From: RPQJ01 sp963754535 | GTDB taxonomy: Bacteria; Pseudomonadota; Gammaproteobacteria; Steroidobacterales; Steroidobacteraceae | Length of the DNA stretch: 64,000 nucleotides | NCBI GenBank assembly: GCA_963754535.1 | Contig: CAVWGG010000013.1 | Coordinates: forward strand, 6,555 to 70,554 | Direction of reading: 5' to 3' | Shown here: positions 25,294-34,318 of the stretch, piece after piece | Layout: every line of letters starts with the position of its first letter | How positions within the stretch are numbered: position 1 is the first letter of the stretch | Notes under the pieces: generated by a model | Databases searched by the model: none | Seen by the model: only the letters and a program-made list of their open reading frames with translations | Told to the model about the DNA's origin: nothing | Position numbers and translations under genes: made by a program

Positions 25294-26450
25294 TCGGCAA
25301 GTACCTGCCGTTGCTGGCCTCGAGCCTGCGCCGCAAGCGGTTGCGGACGTTCTTCACGGTCGCCTCGATCCTGATCGCGTTCCTGTTGTACGGGCTCGCG
25401 GCGTCCATGCAGTTTGCGCTGAAGTCGGGTGTCGACGTCGCAGGCGCCGATCGCCTGCTCACGATGCACAAAGTGTCGTTTACCCAGTTGCTGCCGGCGA
25501 GCTACGAGAGCCGCATCAAGGCCGTGGACGGCGTCGTCGCCGTGTCGCCGCAGACATGGTTCGGCGCGTGGTTCCGCGATGAGCGCAACCAGTTCCCCAC
25601 GTTCCCGAGCGACCCCGAGGCCTACCTCCGCATCTACCCGGAGATCAAACTGTCCGAAGAGCAGAAGCAGGCGTGGCTCGCCGATCGCACGGGTGCGCTC
25701 GTGGGAAGGGCGATCGCCGACGTGTTCGGCTGGAAGGTGGGGGACCAGGTGCCGCTGAAGTCGGCGATCTGGCGCCGTATGGATGGCTCCGATACCTGGG
25801 ACATCACGGTCCGCGCGATCTACGACCTGCCCGAGGGCGGCGACACGCGACAGATCGTGTTGCACCAGGATTACTTCGAGGAAGCGAAGCAGCAGGCCAA
25901 GGGCCTCATCGGCTGGTACGTCATCAAGATCAGCGACGTGAATCGCGCGCAGGCGATCTCCAGGCAGATCGACCTGATGTTCGCGAACTCGCCGGCGGAG
26001 ACCAAGACGTCGTCGGAACGCGCGATGGCGCAGTCGTTCGTCAACCAGGTCGGCAACATCGGGGCGATCCTGTCGGCGATCGTCGCGGCGGTGTTCTTCA
26101 CGATGCTGCTGGTGACGGCCAACACCATGGCGCAATCCGTGCGTGAGCGCACCAACGAACTCGGCGTGCTGAAGACGCTCGGTTTCAGCAATGGCGGCGT
26201 GCTCGGCATGGTGCTCGCCGAGTCCGTGCTGGTGACGACGCTCGGCGGCCTGCTCGGCATGTTCTTCGCGTGGTGGATCTGCGTGCAGTTCGGGCCGACC
26301 CTCGATCAGTACCTGCCGGGCTTCCGTGTCCCGCCCGACGCGTTCGTCAAGTCGGTGCTGTACATGCTGGCGCTGGGTGTAGTCGCGGGCGCTGTGCCTG
26401 CCTGGCAGGCGATGCGCTTGCGTATCGTCGAAGCGCTGCGCAGGGATTGA
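25290..26450 (+). CDS. MacB/FtsX-type ABC permease 1
   Basis: A 386-residue permease: an N-terminal membrane helix (LRTFFTVASILIAFLLYGLAA) after a basic RRKR run, a periplasmic domain of about 220 residues, then three C-terminal helices around GAILSAIVAAVFFTMLLVTA and VLGMVLAESVLVTTLGGLLG. This is the four-helix MacB-type fold without the fused ATPase. ATG 25290 overlaps the ATPase stop (ATGA). The paired permease follows 7 bases later, so the exporter is probably a heterodimer. Confidence 0.88.
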   Translation: MIGKYLPLLASSLRRKRLRTFFTVASILIAFLLYGLAASMQFALKSGVDVAGADRLLTMHKVSFTQLLPASYESRIKAVDGVVAVSPQTWFGAWFRDERNQFPTFPSDPEAYLRIYPEIKLSEEQKQAWLADRTGALVGRAIADVFGWKVGDQVPLKSAIWRRMDGSDTWDITVRAIYDLPEGGDTRQIVLHQDYFEEAKQQAKGLIGWYVIKISDVNRAQAISRQIDLMFANSPAETKTSSERAMAQSFVNQVGNIGAILSAIVAAVFFTMLLVTANTMAQSVRERTNELGVLKTLGFSNGGVLGMVLAESVLVTTLGGLLGMFFAWWICVQFGPTLDQYLPGFRVPPDAFVKSVLYMLALGVVAGAVPAWQAMRLRIVEALRRD

Positions 26451-26457
26451 TGCCGCC

Positions 26458-27654
26458 ATGAGCCTGCGCTCCGCATTGAACCAGCTGGTCACGGTCACCG
26501 CGATGAACCTGCGGAACCTGCCGTCACGGATCGGCACTTCCCTGGTCGCCGTCATCGGCATCGGCGGCGTGGTGGCGGTGCTCGTCTCGTTGCTGTCGAT
26601 GGGGGAGGGTTTTCGCGCGGCGCTCGACCTGTCGGGCCGTGAGGACGTGGCGATGATCCTTCGCGGCGGCTCGCCGGACGAGCTCTCGAGTTCCATCTCG
26701 CGCGAGGAATACAACGCGATCGTCATCGCACCCGGGATTGCTCGTGACGCGCGGGGTCCGATCGTTTCGGGCGAGCTTTATTCGATCGTGGACCTGCCCA
26801 TGCGCAGCACGGGGACCGGCGCCAACGTGCCGCTGCGGGGCGTCGGTGAGCGCGGCCCGGAACTGCGCGAAGGATTCCGCGTCGTCGCCGGCCGCATGTT
26901 CCGGCGCGGGCAGAACGAGGTGATCGTCGGTCGCGGTGCCTTCTCGCAGTTCGAGAACATCGATCTCGGTCGCGAAGTGAAATGGGGCTCGCAGACGTGG
27001 CGCGTCGTCGGCGTCTTCGAGGCGGGTGGCAGTGTCTCGGAGTCCGAGGTCTGGACCGACGCGGTCGTGCTGCGTGGCATTTATCGGCGCGGCAACACCG
27101 TGCAGATCGTCCGCGCCCAGCTCACGTCGCCCGCGGCGTTGCAGACAGTGCGATCGACCCTCGAGAAGGACCCCCGGCTCAGTGTCTCGGTACGCAGCGA
27201 GAAGGCGTTCTATTCCGACCAGTCACGCATTCTGCTCGCCCTGATCAAGTACGTCGGCACGACGATTGCCGTGCTGATGGGCGTAGGCGCGGTGTTCGCC
27301 GCGCTCAATACGATGTACTCGGCGGTCTCGTCGCGGACACGAGAGATCGCTACGCTCCGCGCGCTCGGCTTCGGCGCGACGCCGGTCGTGACCTCCGTCC
27401 TGCTCGAGTCGGCCGTGCTCGGGTTGCTGGGCGGCATCGTCGGCGGCCTGCTCGTGTACTTCGGCCTGAACGGTTACCGGGCGACGACCCTGAATTTCGG
27501 CAGCTTCAGCCAGCTCACGTTCGCTTTCACCGTCACCCCGCGACTGCTGGTGACTGGCCTCTGGTACTCGCTCATTCTCGGTATCATTGGCGGCCTGCTG
27601 CCTGGCATCCGGGCCGCGCGAATGCCGGTGACGACCGGCCTGAGGGAACTGTAG
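26458..27654 (+). CDS. MacB/FtsX-type ABC permease 2
   Basis: A 398-residue permease of the same four-helix plan: helix 1 IGTSLVAVIGIGGVVAVLVS, a MacB-like periplasmic domain with REGFRVVAGRMFRRGQNEVI, and the C-terminal helices VGTTIAVLMGVGAVFAALNT and VLLESAVLGLLGGIVGGLLV. It is the second half of the heterodimeric exporter with the gene just upstream. The substrate is unknown; MacAB-like systems export peptides, lipids or antibiotics. The YgjP-like gene begins after three bases. Confidence 0.88.
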   Translation: MSLRSALNQLVTVTAMNLRNLPSRIGTSLVAVIGIGGVVAVLVSLLSMGEGFRAALDLSGREDVAMILRGGSPDELSSSISREEYNAIVIAPGIARDARGPIVSGELYSIVDLPMRSTGTGANVPLRGVGERGPELREGFRVVAGRMFRRGQNEVIVGRGAFSQFENIDLGREVKWGSQTWRVVGVFEAGGSVSESEVWTDAVVLRGIYRRGNTVQIVRAQLTSPAALQTVRSTLEKDPRLSVSVRSEKAFYSDQSRILLALIKYVGTTIAVLMGVGAVFAALNTMYSAVSSRTREIATLRALGFGATPVVTSVLLESAVLGLLGGIVGGLLVYFGLNGYRATTLNFGSFSQLTFAFTVTPRLLVTGLWYSLILGIIGGLLPGIRAARMPVTTGLREL

Positions 27655-27657
27655 CCG

Positions 27658-28431
27658 ATGCGTAGCCTGGGCCGCGGCGCAGCCGGGAATGCCCCCGACG
27701 CGCACCCGCTGCAAATGACACTCTGGACGGACCGTGAGGTCGGCGTCGCGTGGAACGTGCGCATCAGCCGGCGCGCACGCCGCATGTCCATGCGCGTGTT
27801 TCCGGGCGGTCGCGTCGAAGTCGTGGTGCCGCAGGGCGCCGGGCTGCACGCGGTCGAGCGCTTCGTCGCCCGGCACCGCGACTGGGCCGAGCGTCGTTCG
27901 AAGGAACTGCTGCAGCTCGCCCCCAACGCGGCAGACCGCCAGCCCGAGTCGGTGGAGATTCGGCTGCTCGACAGACGATGGTCCGTCGAGTACGTGCCGG
28001 GTCGGCGGGTGCGGGCGGAGCAGGTGGGTGATTCGACGCTGCGAGTGCATTCACCCGCAGTCACCGACCGCCATGCCAGCCACGCACTCGTGCCGTGGAT
28101 CACGCGACTTGCGAGCCACGAACTTTCGCATCGCCTGCGACCGCTCGCGGCCGAGCTCGGCATCGACTACTCACGCATGAGCGTGCGTCGACAGCGAACG
28201 CGGTGGGGCAGTTGCTCGACCCGGGGTGCCATCAGCCTCAATGTCTGCCTGATGTTCCAGCGCCCGGAGGTCGTGCGCTACCTGATGATCCACGAACTCT
28301 GCCATCGCCGTCACATGAACCACTCGCAGCGATTCTGGTCACTGGTCGCCTCTTTCGAGCCGGACTGGAAGCCACTCGACGTCGAGCTGCTGCAGGGCTG
28401 GCGACACGTGCCGGCCTGGGTCTTTCCGTGA
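27658..28431 (+). CDS. YgjP-like M48-type metallopeptidase-fold protein
   Basis: A 257-residue protein of the YgjP/DUF45 family. The zinc motif is in MIHELCHRRHMNHSQRFW (HExxHxxxxxHxxxFW), preceded by the family hallmark RTRWGSCSTRGAISLN. Some members hydrolyse UTP; others are called zinc proteases. ATG 27658 gives a long N terminus, and ATG 27715 (MTLWTDREV) is an alternative closer to the usual length. Its stop overlaps the start of the tryptophan dioxygenase gene (GTGA), though no functional link is known. Confidence 0.82.
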   Translation: MRSLGRGAAGNAPDAHPLQMTLWTDREVGVAWNVRISRRARRMSMRVFPGGRVEVVVPQGAGLHAVERFVARHRDWAERRSKELLQLAPNAADRQPESVEIRLLDRRWSVEYVPGRRVRAEQVGDSTLRVHSPAVTDRHASHALVPWITRLASHELSHRLRPLAAELGIDYSRMSVRRQRTRWGSCSTRGAISLNVCLMFQRPEVVRYLMIHELCHRRHMNHSQRFWSLVASFEPDWKPLDVELLQGWRHVPAWVFP

Positions 28432-29309
28432 CCGACTCACGCGACGACAACGGCGGATCCCGCAAGCCGTCGCTCGGGTCCTACGTCGAGCTCGAGGGCG
28501 AGCGCATTCACTGGGACCTCGGCGAATCGCTGAGTTACGGCGAGTACCTGCACCTCGACAAGGTGCTTGGCGCGCAGCAACCGCTGTCCGGCCAGCACGA
28601 CGAAATGCTCTTCATCGTCATGCACCAGGCATCCGAACTGTGGATGAAGCTGTGCGTGCATGAGCTGAAGGCGGCAATCGCGCACATTCGCGGCGACGAC
28701 CTCGGTCCGGCATTCAAGATGCTGGCACGGGTTTCGCGCGTGCAGCAGCAGCTCGCGCAATCGTGGGACGTGCTCAGCACCATGACGCCCGCGGACTACT
28801 CCGCGTTCCGTGACTCGCTCGGCAAGTCATCAGGTTTCCAGAGCTTCCAGTACCGCACGCTCGAGTACCTGATCGGCAACAAGAACGCTGCGATGATCGA
28901 AGTCCACCGGCGCACGCCGACGATCTATGCGCAATTGCACGAGGCGCTGCACAGCCCGAGCTTGTACGACGAGGCGCTGCGCCTGCTCGGGCGTCGGGGC
29001 TTCCCGATCCCTGCGCAACTATTGGAACGCGACTGGAGCATGCCCTACGCTGAGCACCCGGATGTCACTGCGGCGTGGCTCACCGTCTATCGCAGCACCG
29101 AAGAGCATTGGGACCTGTACGAGCTCGCCGAGAAGCTGGTCGATCTCGACCAGCGCTTCCAGCTGTGGCGATTCGCGCACCTGAAGACCGTCGAGCGGAT
29201 CATCGGCTACAAGCGCGGGACGGGCGGCACCAGCGGCGTGGCCTACCTGGCCAAGGCACTCGAACTCCGGTTCTTCCCGGAACTGTGGAGCGTCCGAACC
29301 TCGATGTGA
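28428..29309 (+). CDS. kynA: Tryptophan 2,3-dioxygenase
   Basis: A 293-residue haem dioxygenase that opens tryptophan to N-formylkynurenine. Family segments: SYGEYLHLDKVLGAQQPLSG, HDEMLFIVMHQASELWMK (distal pocket), SGFQSFQYRTLEYLIGNKN and RFAHLKTVERIIGYKRGTGG, in which the haem-ligand His lies in FAHLKTVERIIG. GTG 28428 overlaps the upstream stop; the frame extends further upstream only as an artefact of the overlapping gene. No kynB or kynU is present here, so the kynurenine route is not complete in this window. Confidence 0.94.
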   Translation: MTDSRDDNGGSRKPSLGSYVELEGERIHWDLGESLSYGEYLHLDKVLGAQQPLSGQHDEMLFIVMHQASELWMKLCVHELKAAIAHIRGDDLGPAFKMLARVSRVQQQLAQSWDVLSTMTPADYSAFRDSLGKSSGFQSFQYRTLEYLIGNKNAAMIEVHRRTPTIYAQLHEALHSPSLYDEALRLLGRRGFPIPAQLLERDWSMPYAEHPDVTAAWLTVYRSTEEHWDLYELAEKLVDLDQRFQLWRFAHLKTVERIIGYKRGTGGTSGVAYLAKALELRFFPELWSVRTSM

Positions 29310-29363
29310 CGCGTGTAGAATGCTGCGGTTCAGGGCCATGCCGGCCCCACCGAGCGCGCGTCC

Positions 29364-30470
29364 ATGCAGGAAAGACTCCAGAACATCAACGTCGTCTCGA
29401 GCGAACTGCTCCCCACGCCGGAGGCGATCAAGCGCGATCTGCCGCTGACGCAGGCAGCCGAAGACTTCGTGTACCGGAGTCGCCAGGCCGTGCGCAGGAT
29501 CCTCGACCGTGACGATCCGCGCCTGTTCGTCGTCGTCGGCCCGTGCTCGATCCACGATCCGGCGGCTGCACGCGAGTATGCGCAGCGCCTGCGCGAGCTG
29601 GCCGCGAAGGTCGACAAGACGATGCTGCTGGTCATGCGCGTCTACTTCGAGAAGCCACGGACGACGGTGGGCTGGAAAGGCCTCATCAACGATCCCGACA
29701 TGGACGACTCGTTCCACATCGAGAAGGGCATCCGCATCGCCCGCGAGTTGCTGCTGTTTCTCGCCGACCTCGGGATGCCGGCGGCTACCGAAGCGCTCGA
29801 CCCGATCATGCCGCAGTACCTGTCCGAGCTGATCACGTGGACCGCGATCGGCGCGCGCACGACCGAATCGCAGACCCATCGCGAGATGGCGAGCGGGCTG
29901 TCGACGCCCGTGGGGTTCAAGAACGGCACGGACGGCTCGCTGACGGTCGCGATCAACGCGCTGCAGTCGGTGCGCCACCCGCACCACTTCCTGGGCATCA
30001 CGCAGCAGGGCCAGTCTGCCGTGTTCCGCACGCGCGGCAACACGTACGGTCACATCGTGCTGCGCGGCGGCGGCTCGCGCACGAACTACGATTCAGTGAG
30101 CCTCGCGCTGGCCGAGCGCGAGCTCGACAAGGCCGGACTGCCTTCCAACATCGTCGTCGACTGCAGCCACGGCAATTCCAACAAGGATCCCGGCCTGCAG
30201 CCGCTCGTCGCCGAGAACCTGGCCAACCAGATCCTCGAGGGCAATCGCTCGCTCGTGGGGTTCATGCTCGAGAGCAACCTGCACTGGGGCAGCCAGCCGC
30301 TCAGCAGCGATCGCAGTCAGTTGCAGTACGGCGTCTCGGTCACGGATGCCTGCGTGGACTGGGCGACGACCGAAGGACTGCTGGTCTCGCTGGACGAGCG
30401 GCTGCGTTCGGCGCCGCGGTTCGCGAACGATTACCAGACCAGGTCGTCGGGAACGACAAAGTCCTTGTAG
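29364..30470 (+). CDS. 3-deoxy-7-phosphoheptulonate (DAHP) synthase, class I
   Basis: A 368-residue type I-alpha DAHP synthase, the first step of the shikimate pathway (phosphoenolpyruvate plus erythrose 4-phosphate). Characteristic segments are VVGPCSIHDP, MRVYFEKPRTTVGWKGLINDP, RTTESQTHREMASGLSTPVG, FKNGTDGS, GNTYGHIVLRGG and VDCSHGNSNKDP. The N terminus resembles the allosterically regulated AroF/G/H group. The 3' end overlaps the convergent DUF2058 gene by 40 bases. The pathway continues with aroA and pheA at 61-63 kb. Confidence 0.95.
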   Translation: MQERLQNINVVSSELLPTPEAIKRDLPLTQAAEDFVYRSRQAVRRILDRDDPRLFVVVGPCSIHDPAAAREYAQRLRELAAKVDKTMLLVMRVYFEKPRTTVGWKGLINDPDMDDSFHIEKGIRIARELLLFLADLGMPAATEALDPIMPQYLSELITWTAIGARTTESQTHREMASGLSTPVGFKNGTDGSLTVAINALQSVRHPHHFLGITQQGQSAVFRTRGNTYGHIVLRGGGSRTNYDSVSLALAERELDKAGLPSNIVVDCSHGNSNKDPGLQPLVAENLANQILEGNRSLVGFMLESNLHWGSQPLSSDRSQLQYGVSVTDACVDWATTEGLLVSLDERLRSAPRFANDYQTRSSGTTKSL

Positions 30471-30988
30471 GCCTCGTCGACCGGTGTCGATTCCACCTTG
30501 TCCGACGTGTTCACCACGGCGCGCGGCTCACGTTCCCGTACGCGCTCGCCGGTTTCCGCCGGCACCAGTTCGTAGTGCCCATCGCAGCGGACAATGGCGA
30601 TTTCGCCGCGGACGATTCGCTCACGCAGCGAAGCATCCACCGGGATACGGCCCACCTTGCCATTGATCACGAAGTTGAAGTAGTCGTCGCTTTCGGGCTT
30701 CGCGATCTTGTTCTGCTCGACGAGCTGGCGGATTTCCGCCCAGCGCGCTTTGGCCGCCGCCTTCTCTTCGCGCTTGCGGTTGAGCTCGGCGTCCTTCGCG
30801 GCCTTGGCCGCCGCCTGCTTCTGCAGTTCGGCCTGGCGCTGTTCCTCGCGAAAGTTGCGGTCCTTCTTGCCGACCTGCTTGCGGTCGGTGAAGTTCTGGC
30901 GCTTCTGGCTCTGCTCGGCCTGCTTGACCTGCTTTTCGCTGACCAGGCCGGCCTGCAGCAACTGCTCACGCAAAGACAAGCCGGACAT
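30431..30988 (-). CDS. DUF2058-family (YaiL-like) protein
   Basis: A 185-residue protein. It opens with the DUF2058 signature SLREQLLQAGLVSEKQ, continues as a long, highly charged Lys/Glu/Arg/Gln-rich helix (probably coiled coil, residues about 25-85), and ends in a small folded part with DYFNFVINGKVGRIPVD and GHYELVPAE. The family is widespread in Gammaproteobacteria; E. coli YaiL is linked to nucleoprotein/polynucleotide phosphorylase. Function is not established. It is convergent with the DAHP synthase gene. Confidence 0.85.
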   Translation of the reverse strand: MSGLSLREQLLQAGLVSEKQVKQAEQSQKRQNFTDRKQVGKKDRNFREEQRQAELQKQAAAKAAKDAELNRKREEKAAAKARWAEIRQLVEQNKIAKPESDDYFNFVINGKVGRIPVDASLRERIVRGEIAIVRCDGHYELVPAETGERVREREPRAVVNTSDKVESTPVDEAYKDFVVPDDLVW

Positions 30989-31173
30989 GCTGGAACCTCG
31001 GGGGCCACGGGTGGGGCAAGGCCGCGTATGTTACGCAGTGGACGGCTGGATGCGAAGCGCGAAAGGTTCACGAAATTCGCGCGAAACCGCAGGAACAGGC
31101 TGACAGGCCGTCCTGATAAGATCCGGCGCTGCCTTTTTCACCATCCGGTCACCATGCCGGGGAGGATCCGACC

Positions 31174-31656
31174 ATGACGATCAAAGTGGGCGACAAGATG
31201 CCCGTCGGCACGTTCAAGACGATGACCAAGGACGGCCCGCAGAACCTGACCACGGACCAGCTCTTCGCTGGCAAGACGGTCGTGCTGTTTTCCGTGCCGG
31301 GTGCGTTCACGCCCACCTGCGACGCCAAGCACCTGCCGGGTTTCGTCGAGAACGCCGGCGCGATCAAGGCCAAGGGCGTCGACACGATCGCCTGCATGGC
31401 GGTCAACGACGTGTTCGTGATGAACGCCTGGGGCAAGCACTCGAACGTCGGCGACGGCGTGCTGATGCTGGCCGATGGCAATGCGGAATACGCCAAGGCG
31501 CTCGGCCTCGAGCTGAACGCGAGCGGGTTCGGCATGGGTATCCGTGGCCAGCGCTTCGCGGTCATCGTGAAGGACGGCACGGTCACGGGGCTCTTCGTCG
31601 AGGGCCCGGGCGAGTTCAAGGTCTCGAGCGCCGACTACGTGCTGAGCCAGCTGTAA
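31174..31656 (+). CDS. Peroxiredoxin (Prx5 type)
   Basis: A 160-residue thiol peroxidase. The active site VPGAFTPTCDAKHLPGF places the peroxidatic cysteine at residue 49, with Thr at -3 and the Prx5-group PGAFTPTC pattern. A second cysteine (about 74, DTIACMAVND) is present; whether it resolves the first is unclear. It reduces hydrogen and alkyl peroxides in the cytoplasm. GGGAGGA lies just before ATG 31174. A perfect hairpin follows at 31686. Confidence 0.94.
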   Translation: MTIKVGDKMPVGTFKTMTKDGPQNLTTDQLFAGKTVVLFSVPGAFTPTCDAKHLPGFVENAGAIKAKGVDTIACMAVNDVFVMNAWGKHSNVGDGVLMLADGNAEYAKALGLELNASGFGMGIRGQRFAVIVKDGTVTGLFVEGPGEFKVSSADYVLSQL

Positions 31657-31685
31657 TCCGCTCTATCCTGCGACGCTCACCGCAG

Positions 31686-31707
31686 CGGCGTGCCTCCAGG
31701 CACGCCG
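31686..31707 (+). terminator. Perfect hairpin after the peroxiredoxin gene
   Basis: CGGCGTGCCT (31686-31695) and AGGCACGCCG (31698-31707) form an uninterrupted 10-base stem. It is followed by TTCG rather than a U-run, so it may be a weak terminator or an RNA end protector between the peroxiredoxin and MAPEG genes. Confidence 0.4.
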
Positions 31708-31728
31708 TTCGCGCATTGGAGACTGCCC

Positions 31729-32127
31729 GTGATTGAAAATGCCCCCGTCGTGACGATGCTCTATGCCGCCCTGTGCGGCATCCTCCTGATTGCGCTTGCG
31801 CTAAACATCGTGCGCCTGCGGCTCGGCCGCAAGATCCCGCTCGGCATGGGCGAAGATGCGGCACTCGAGCAGCCGGTGCGAGTGCACGGCAATTTCACCG
31901 AGTACGCGCCGACGTTCCTGATCCTGCTGCTGCTCGCGGAACTCGGCGGTGCGGCATTCTGGTTCCTGCACCTGCTGGGCGCCGCGTTCGTGATGGGCCG
32001 ACTGCTGCACGCCTACGGGCTCAGCACCGTGCGTGCGCGTTCGTTCGGCCGTTTCTACGGCTCGGCGCTGTCATGGACGTCGATCCTGGTGCTCAGCGGC
32101 TACCTGCTGGTGCGTTCCTTCGGCTGA
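31729..32127 (+). CDS. MAPEG-family membrane protein
   Basis: A 132-residue protein with four membrane helices and the MAPEG (eicosanoid/glutathione metabolism) pattern: LRLGRKIPLGMG, then the key RVHGNFTEYAPTFLILLLLAE and FVMGRLLHAYGL. Prokaryotic members resemble YecN and may be membrane glutathione transferases or peroxidases. GTG 31729 is chosen because GGAGA lies 8 bases upstream and the hydrophobic N terminus begins there; the longer frame runs through the hairpin. Confidence 0.85.
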   Translation: MIENAPVVTMLYAALCGILLIALALNIVRLRLGRKIPLGMGEDAALEQPVRVHGNFTEYAPTFLILLLLAELGGAAFWFLHLLGAAFVMGRLLHAYGLSTVRARSFGRFYGSALSWTSILVLSGYLLVRSFG

Positions 32128-32161
32128 GCCGGCCAAACAGACCATGCCCTGACCCACGGCC

Positions 32162-33013
32162 ATGCATACGCTCGAACCGGAATTCCGGACCCTGCGGGAC
32201 GACGGCCTCATCGACGACGGCACGGCAGCCAGCGCCATAGCCCTCGATCGCGGGGAGGTGTTCTCCCTGCACCATGAACTGCGCGCCACCCTGTACGCGG
32301 GCGTGCTGCTGGTGATGGCCGGCGTGGGCATCCTCCTCGCGCGCAATCTCGACCGGATCGGCCCCTTGACCATCGTGCTGATGATTGCGCTCGCCGCGGC
32401 TGCGTGCAGCGTGCCCGCCGTCCGCGCGAAGCTTGCGGGCCGCCCGCTCACCGTCGCGGGCGACTACCTGCTGCTCCTCGCCGTGCTGCTCGGCAGCGCG
32501 GACCTCGCCTATGCCGAGCGTCAGTTCACGCTGCTCGGCCCCTGGTGGTCGTGGCACCTGCTGCTGCTCGCGGTCGTCCACGCGGCCATCGCTTACCGCT
32601 TCGCCTCGCCGCTTGTGCTGGCGGCGTCCCTCACTTCGCTCGCTGGCTGGTTCGGCGTGGGCGGCACGCTTGGCGACGTCCTGCATTTTTCAGACTCGAC
32701 GCCGTCGCTTGGCGCGCGTGCGCTCGCGTGCGCCGCGACGATTGCCGCCTGGCGCTACGCCGATCGCAGCATGCTTCCGCGCACGCGTTTCAGCGACGTG
32801 TTCGATCACTTCGCGGCGAACCTGGCGTTCTGGGGTGCGATCGCGTGGTGCCTCGAGTGGCCGTGGCTCGCGGCCGGGTTGCCGTTGCTGGCGGCGCTCG
32901 CGTATGTGTCGGTACGTCGCGGACTCGACACCGGCCGCGAGGCGTTCCTCGTGTACGGCATCGTGTACGCGGCGATCGGCACCTGTGCCGTGGCCGTGCC
33001 GCGTACTTCGTGA
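32162..33013 (+). CDS. DUF2157-family polytopic membrane protein
   Basis: A 283-residue membrane protein. A soluble N-terminal segment of about 40 residues (LRDDGLIDDGTAASAIAL) precedes about eight hydrophobic helices, starting TLYAGVLLVMAGVGILLARN. This is the DUF2157 layout. Function unknown. It is followed by a 31-residue single-helix ORF and by another polytopic membrane protein, which looks like a co-transcribed set of three. Confidence 0.75.
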   Translation: MHTLEPEFRTLRDDGLIDDGTAASAIALDRGEVFSLHHELRATLYAGVLLVMAGVGILLARNLDRIGPLTIVLMIALAAAACSVPAVRAKLAGRPLTVAGDYLLLLAVLLGSADLAYAERQFTLLGPWWSWHLLLLAVVHAAIAYRFASPLVLAASLTSLAGWFGVGGTLGDVLHFSDSTPSLGARALACAATIAAWRYADRSMLPRTRFSDVFDHFAANLAFWGAIAWCLEWPWLAAGLPLLAALAYVSVRRGLDTGREAFLVYGIVYAAIGTCAVAVPRTS

Positions 33014-33014
33014 T

Positions 33015-33110
33015 ATGACCTCGTCGTTCGGTTTCGTGCTGATCGTCGTGTGCGTCGCGGCGGCCACGCTGTGGCAGTTGCGCCGACGCCTCCGCGAGCC
33101 CAGCCCATGA
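33015..33110 (+). CDS. Single-helix small membrane protein (31 residues)
   Basis: ATG 33015 comes two bases after the DUF2157 stop. It encodes one membrane helix (FGFVLIVVCVAAATLWQL) and a basic tail (RRRLREPSP), the positive-inside pattern of a small membrane protein. Its stop overlaps the next gene as ATGA (33107-33110), which supports translation. It could also be the displaced C-terminal helix of the DUF2157 protein. Too short for family assignment. Confidence 0.5.
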   Translation: MTSSFGFVLIVVCVAAATLWQLRRRLREPSP

Positions 33111-34228
33111 GGGGCCGTTGGCGTCCGTCGCCCGCGGAGGAACGCTGGCTCGAGGTAGGATCCCGACTCGGTGCCGCGGTACCGCGCGCCGTCATAGCCG
33201 AGCGTACCGGAGGCTGGCGCAGCACAGGCCCGCTCGCGCGCATCGTGCTGTTCCTGCTGGGACTCGTCGCGGCGGCACTGCTGCTCGGGATCGTCGGCTT
33301 TCGCGACGAGACCACGTTGCTCATCGCAGGGCTCGGCGCCGCACTCGCCGCCGAGTGGCTGACCGTCGCAAAGCGCCTGCATGCGTCCGGCGTCGAAGAG
33401 GGCCTCTGCGTCGCCGGCTCCCTGATGATCGGCGCCTGGCTCACCACGGTCATCGCGCCGGGGTCCAGCTTCGCCGGGGGCACTGTCGAGACGCTGCTGC
33501 TGATCGCTGCCGTGGGCGCCGCGGGGCTGCGGCTCTTGAATCCCCTCGTCATGACCTGCGCCGTGATTGCGTTCGTCTATTGGATCGGGTCAACCGCGGT
33601 TGCGCGTGCGCTCGATCAAACGATCGGCGGCGGCGTGACCGCAGTCATGGTCGGCTGCGCGCTCGCTTCGCTTGCGCTCTTGCTGGGCATGCGCGAATAC
33701 CGCCGCCCGTCGCATGATCGGATGCTCGACTGGCTGGTTGCAACGCTGCCGGTCGCTGCCTACGCGCGGCACGCAACCTGGAACGCTTACGAAGCCTTGC
33801 CGGTCCCGGGCGGCTTCGGCACGGGTCGTATTGCGACCGCGGTGTTTCTGCTCGCACTCGGCGGCGCGCTGCTGGTCGCAGGCCTGCGCAAGCGACGGCA
33901 TGCACCGTTCCTCGGCTTCATGGGCTGCGTCGCCTGCCTCGCAGTGGAGTTGCGACTTGCCACCACGCTTGCGCCTGAAGCCTGGCTCATCGTCTACGGA
34001 CTCGCAGCGCTGGTCGCAGGTGTGGCATTGGACCGTTACCTGCGCACGCCGCGCAACGGTCTCACCTCGGCGGCGCTGACCCACCGTGAGGGACCGCTCG
34101 ACCTGCTGCAGACCGCGGGCGCAGCAGTGCTCGCGCACCGCACGGCCGCCGAGTCCCCGCCCTCCGAGCGCCCTGTCGCTGAAGGTGAGGGGCGATTCGG
34201 CGGCGGTGGCGCCACTGGCAGCTACTAA
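33107..34228 (+). CDS. Polytopic membrane protein of unknown function
   Basis: A 373-residue protein with about nine or ten hydrophobic helices after a soluble N-terminal segment (SPAEERWLEVGSRLGAAVPRA) and a polar, Gly-rich tail (GRFGGGGATGSY). The arrangement resembles DUF4401-type proteins that often accompany DUF2157 proteins, but I cannot confirm that by eye. ATG 33107 overlaps the stop of the 31-residue ORF. The frame is open further upstream, but the overlap and the start of similarity to its own hydrophobic plan favour 33107. Confidence 0.65.
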   Translation: MRGRWRPSPAEERWLEVGSRLGAAVPRAVIAERTGGWRSTGPLARIVLFLLGLVAAALLLGIVGFRDETTLLIAGLGAALAAEWLTVAKRLHASGVEEGLCVAGSLMIGAWLTTVIAPGSSFAGGTVETLLLIAAVGAAGLRLLNPLVMTCAVIAFVYWIGSTAVARALDQTIGGGVTAVMVGCALASLALLLGMREYRRPSHDRMLDWLVATLPVAAYARHATWNAYEALPVPGGFGTGRIATAVFLLALGGALLVAGLRKRRHAPFLGFMGCVACLAVELRLATTLAPEAWLIVYGLAALVAGVALDRYLRTPRNGLTSAALTHREGPLDLLQTAGAAVLAHRTAAESPPSERPVAEGEGRFGGGGATGSY

Positions 34229-34261
34229 AGCGGCCTGTCACCGGACTCCAGGATAGCGACA

Positions 34262-34296
34262 AAGAAAAAGCCCGGGGACCTCGCGATCACCGGGCC
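34262..34296 (-). terminator. Intrinsic terminator of etfBA
   Basis: On the minus strand GCCCGG and CCGGGC (34290-34295 with 34270-34275) pair around a 14-base loop and are followed by GCTTTTTCTTT. It lies 23 bases after the etfA stop, which is a good intrinsic terminator. Confidence 0.7.
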
Positions 34297-34318
34297 TTCA
34301 CTTGGCGCAGGATGCCGA

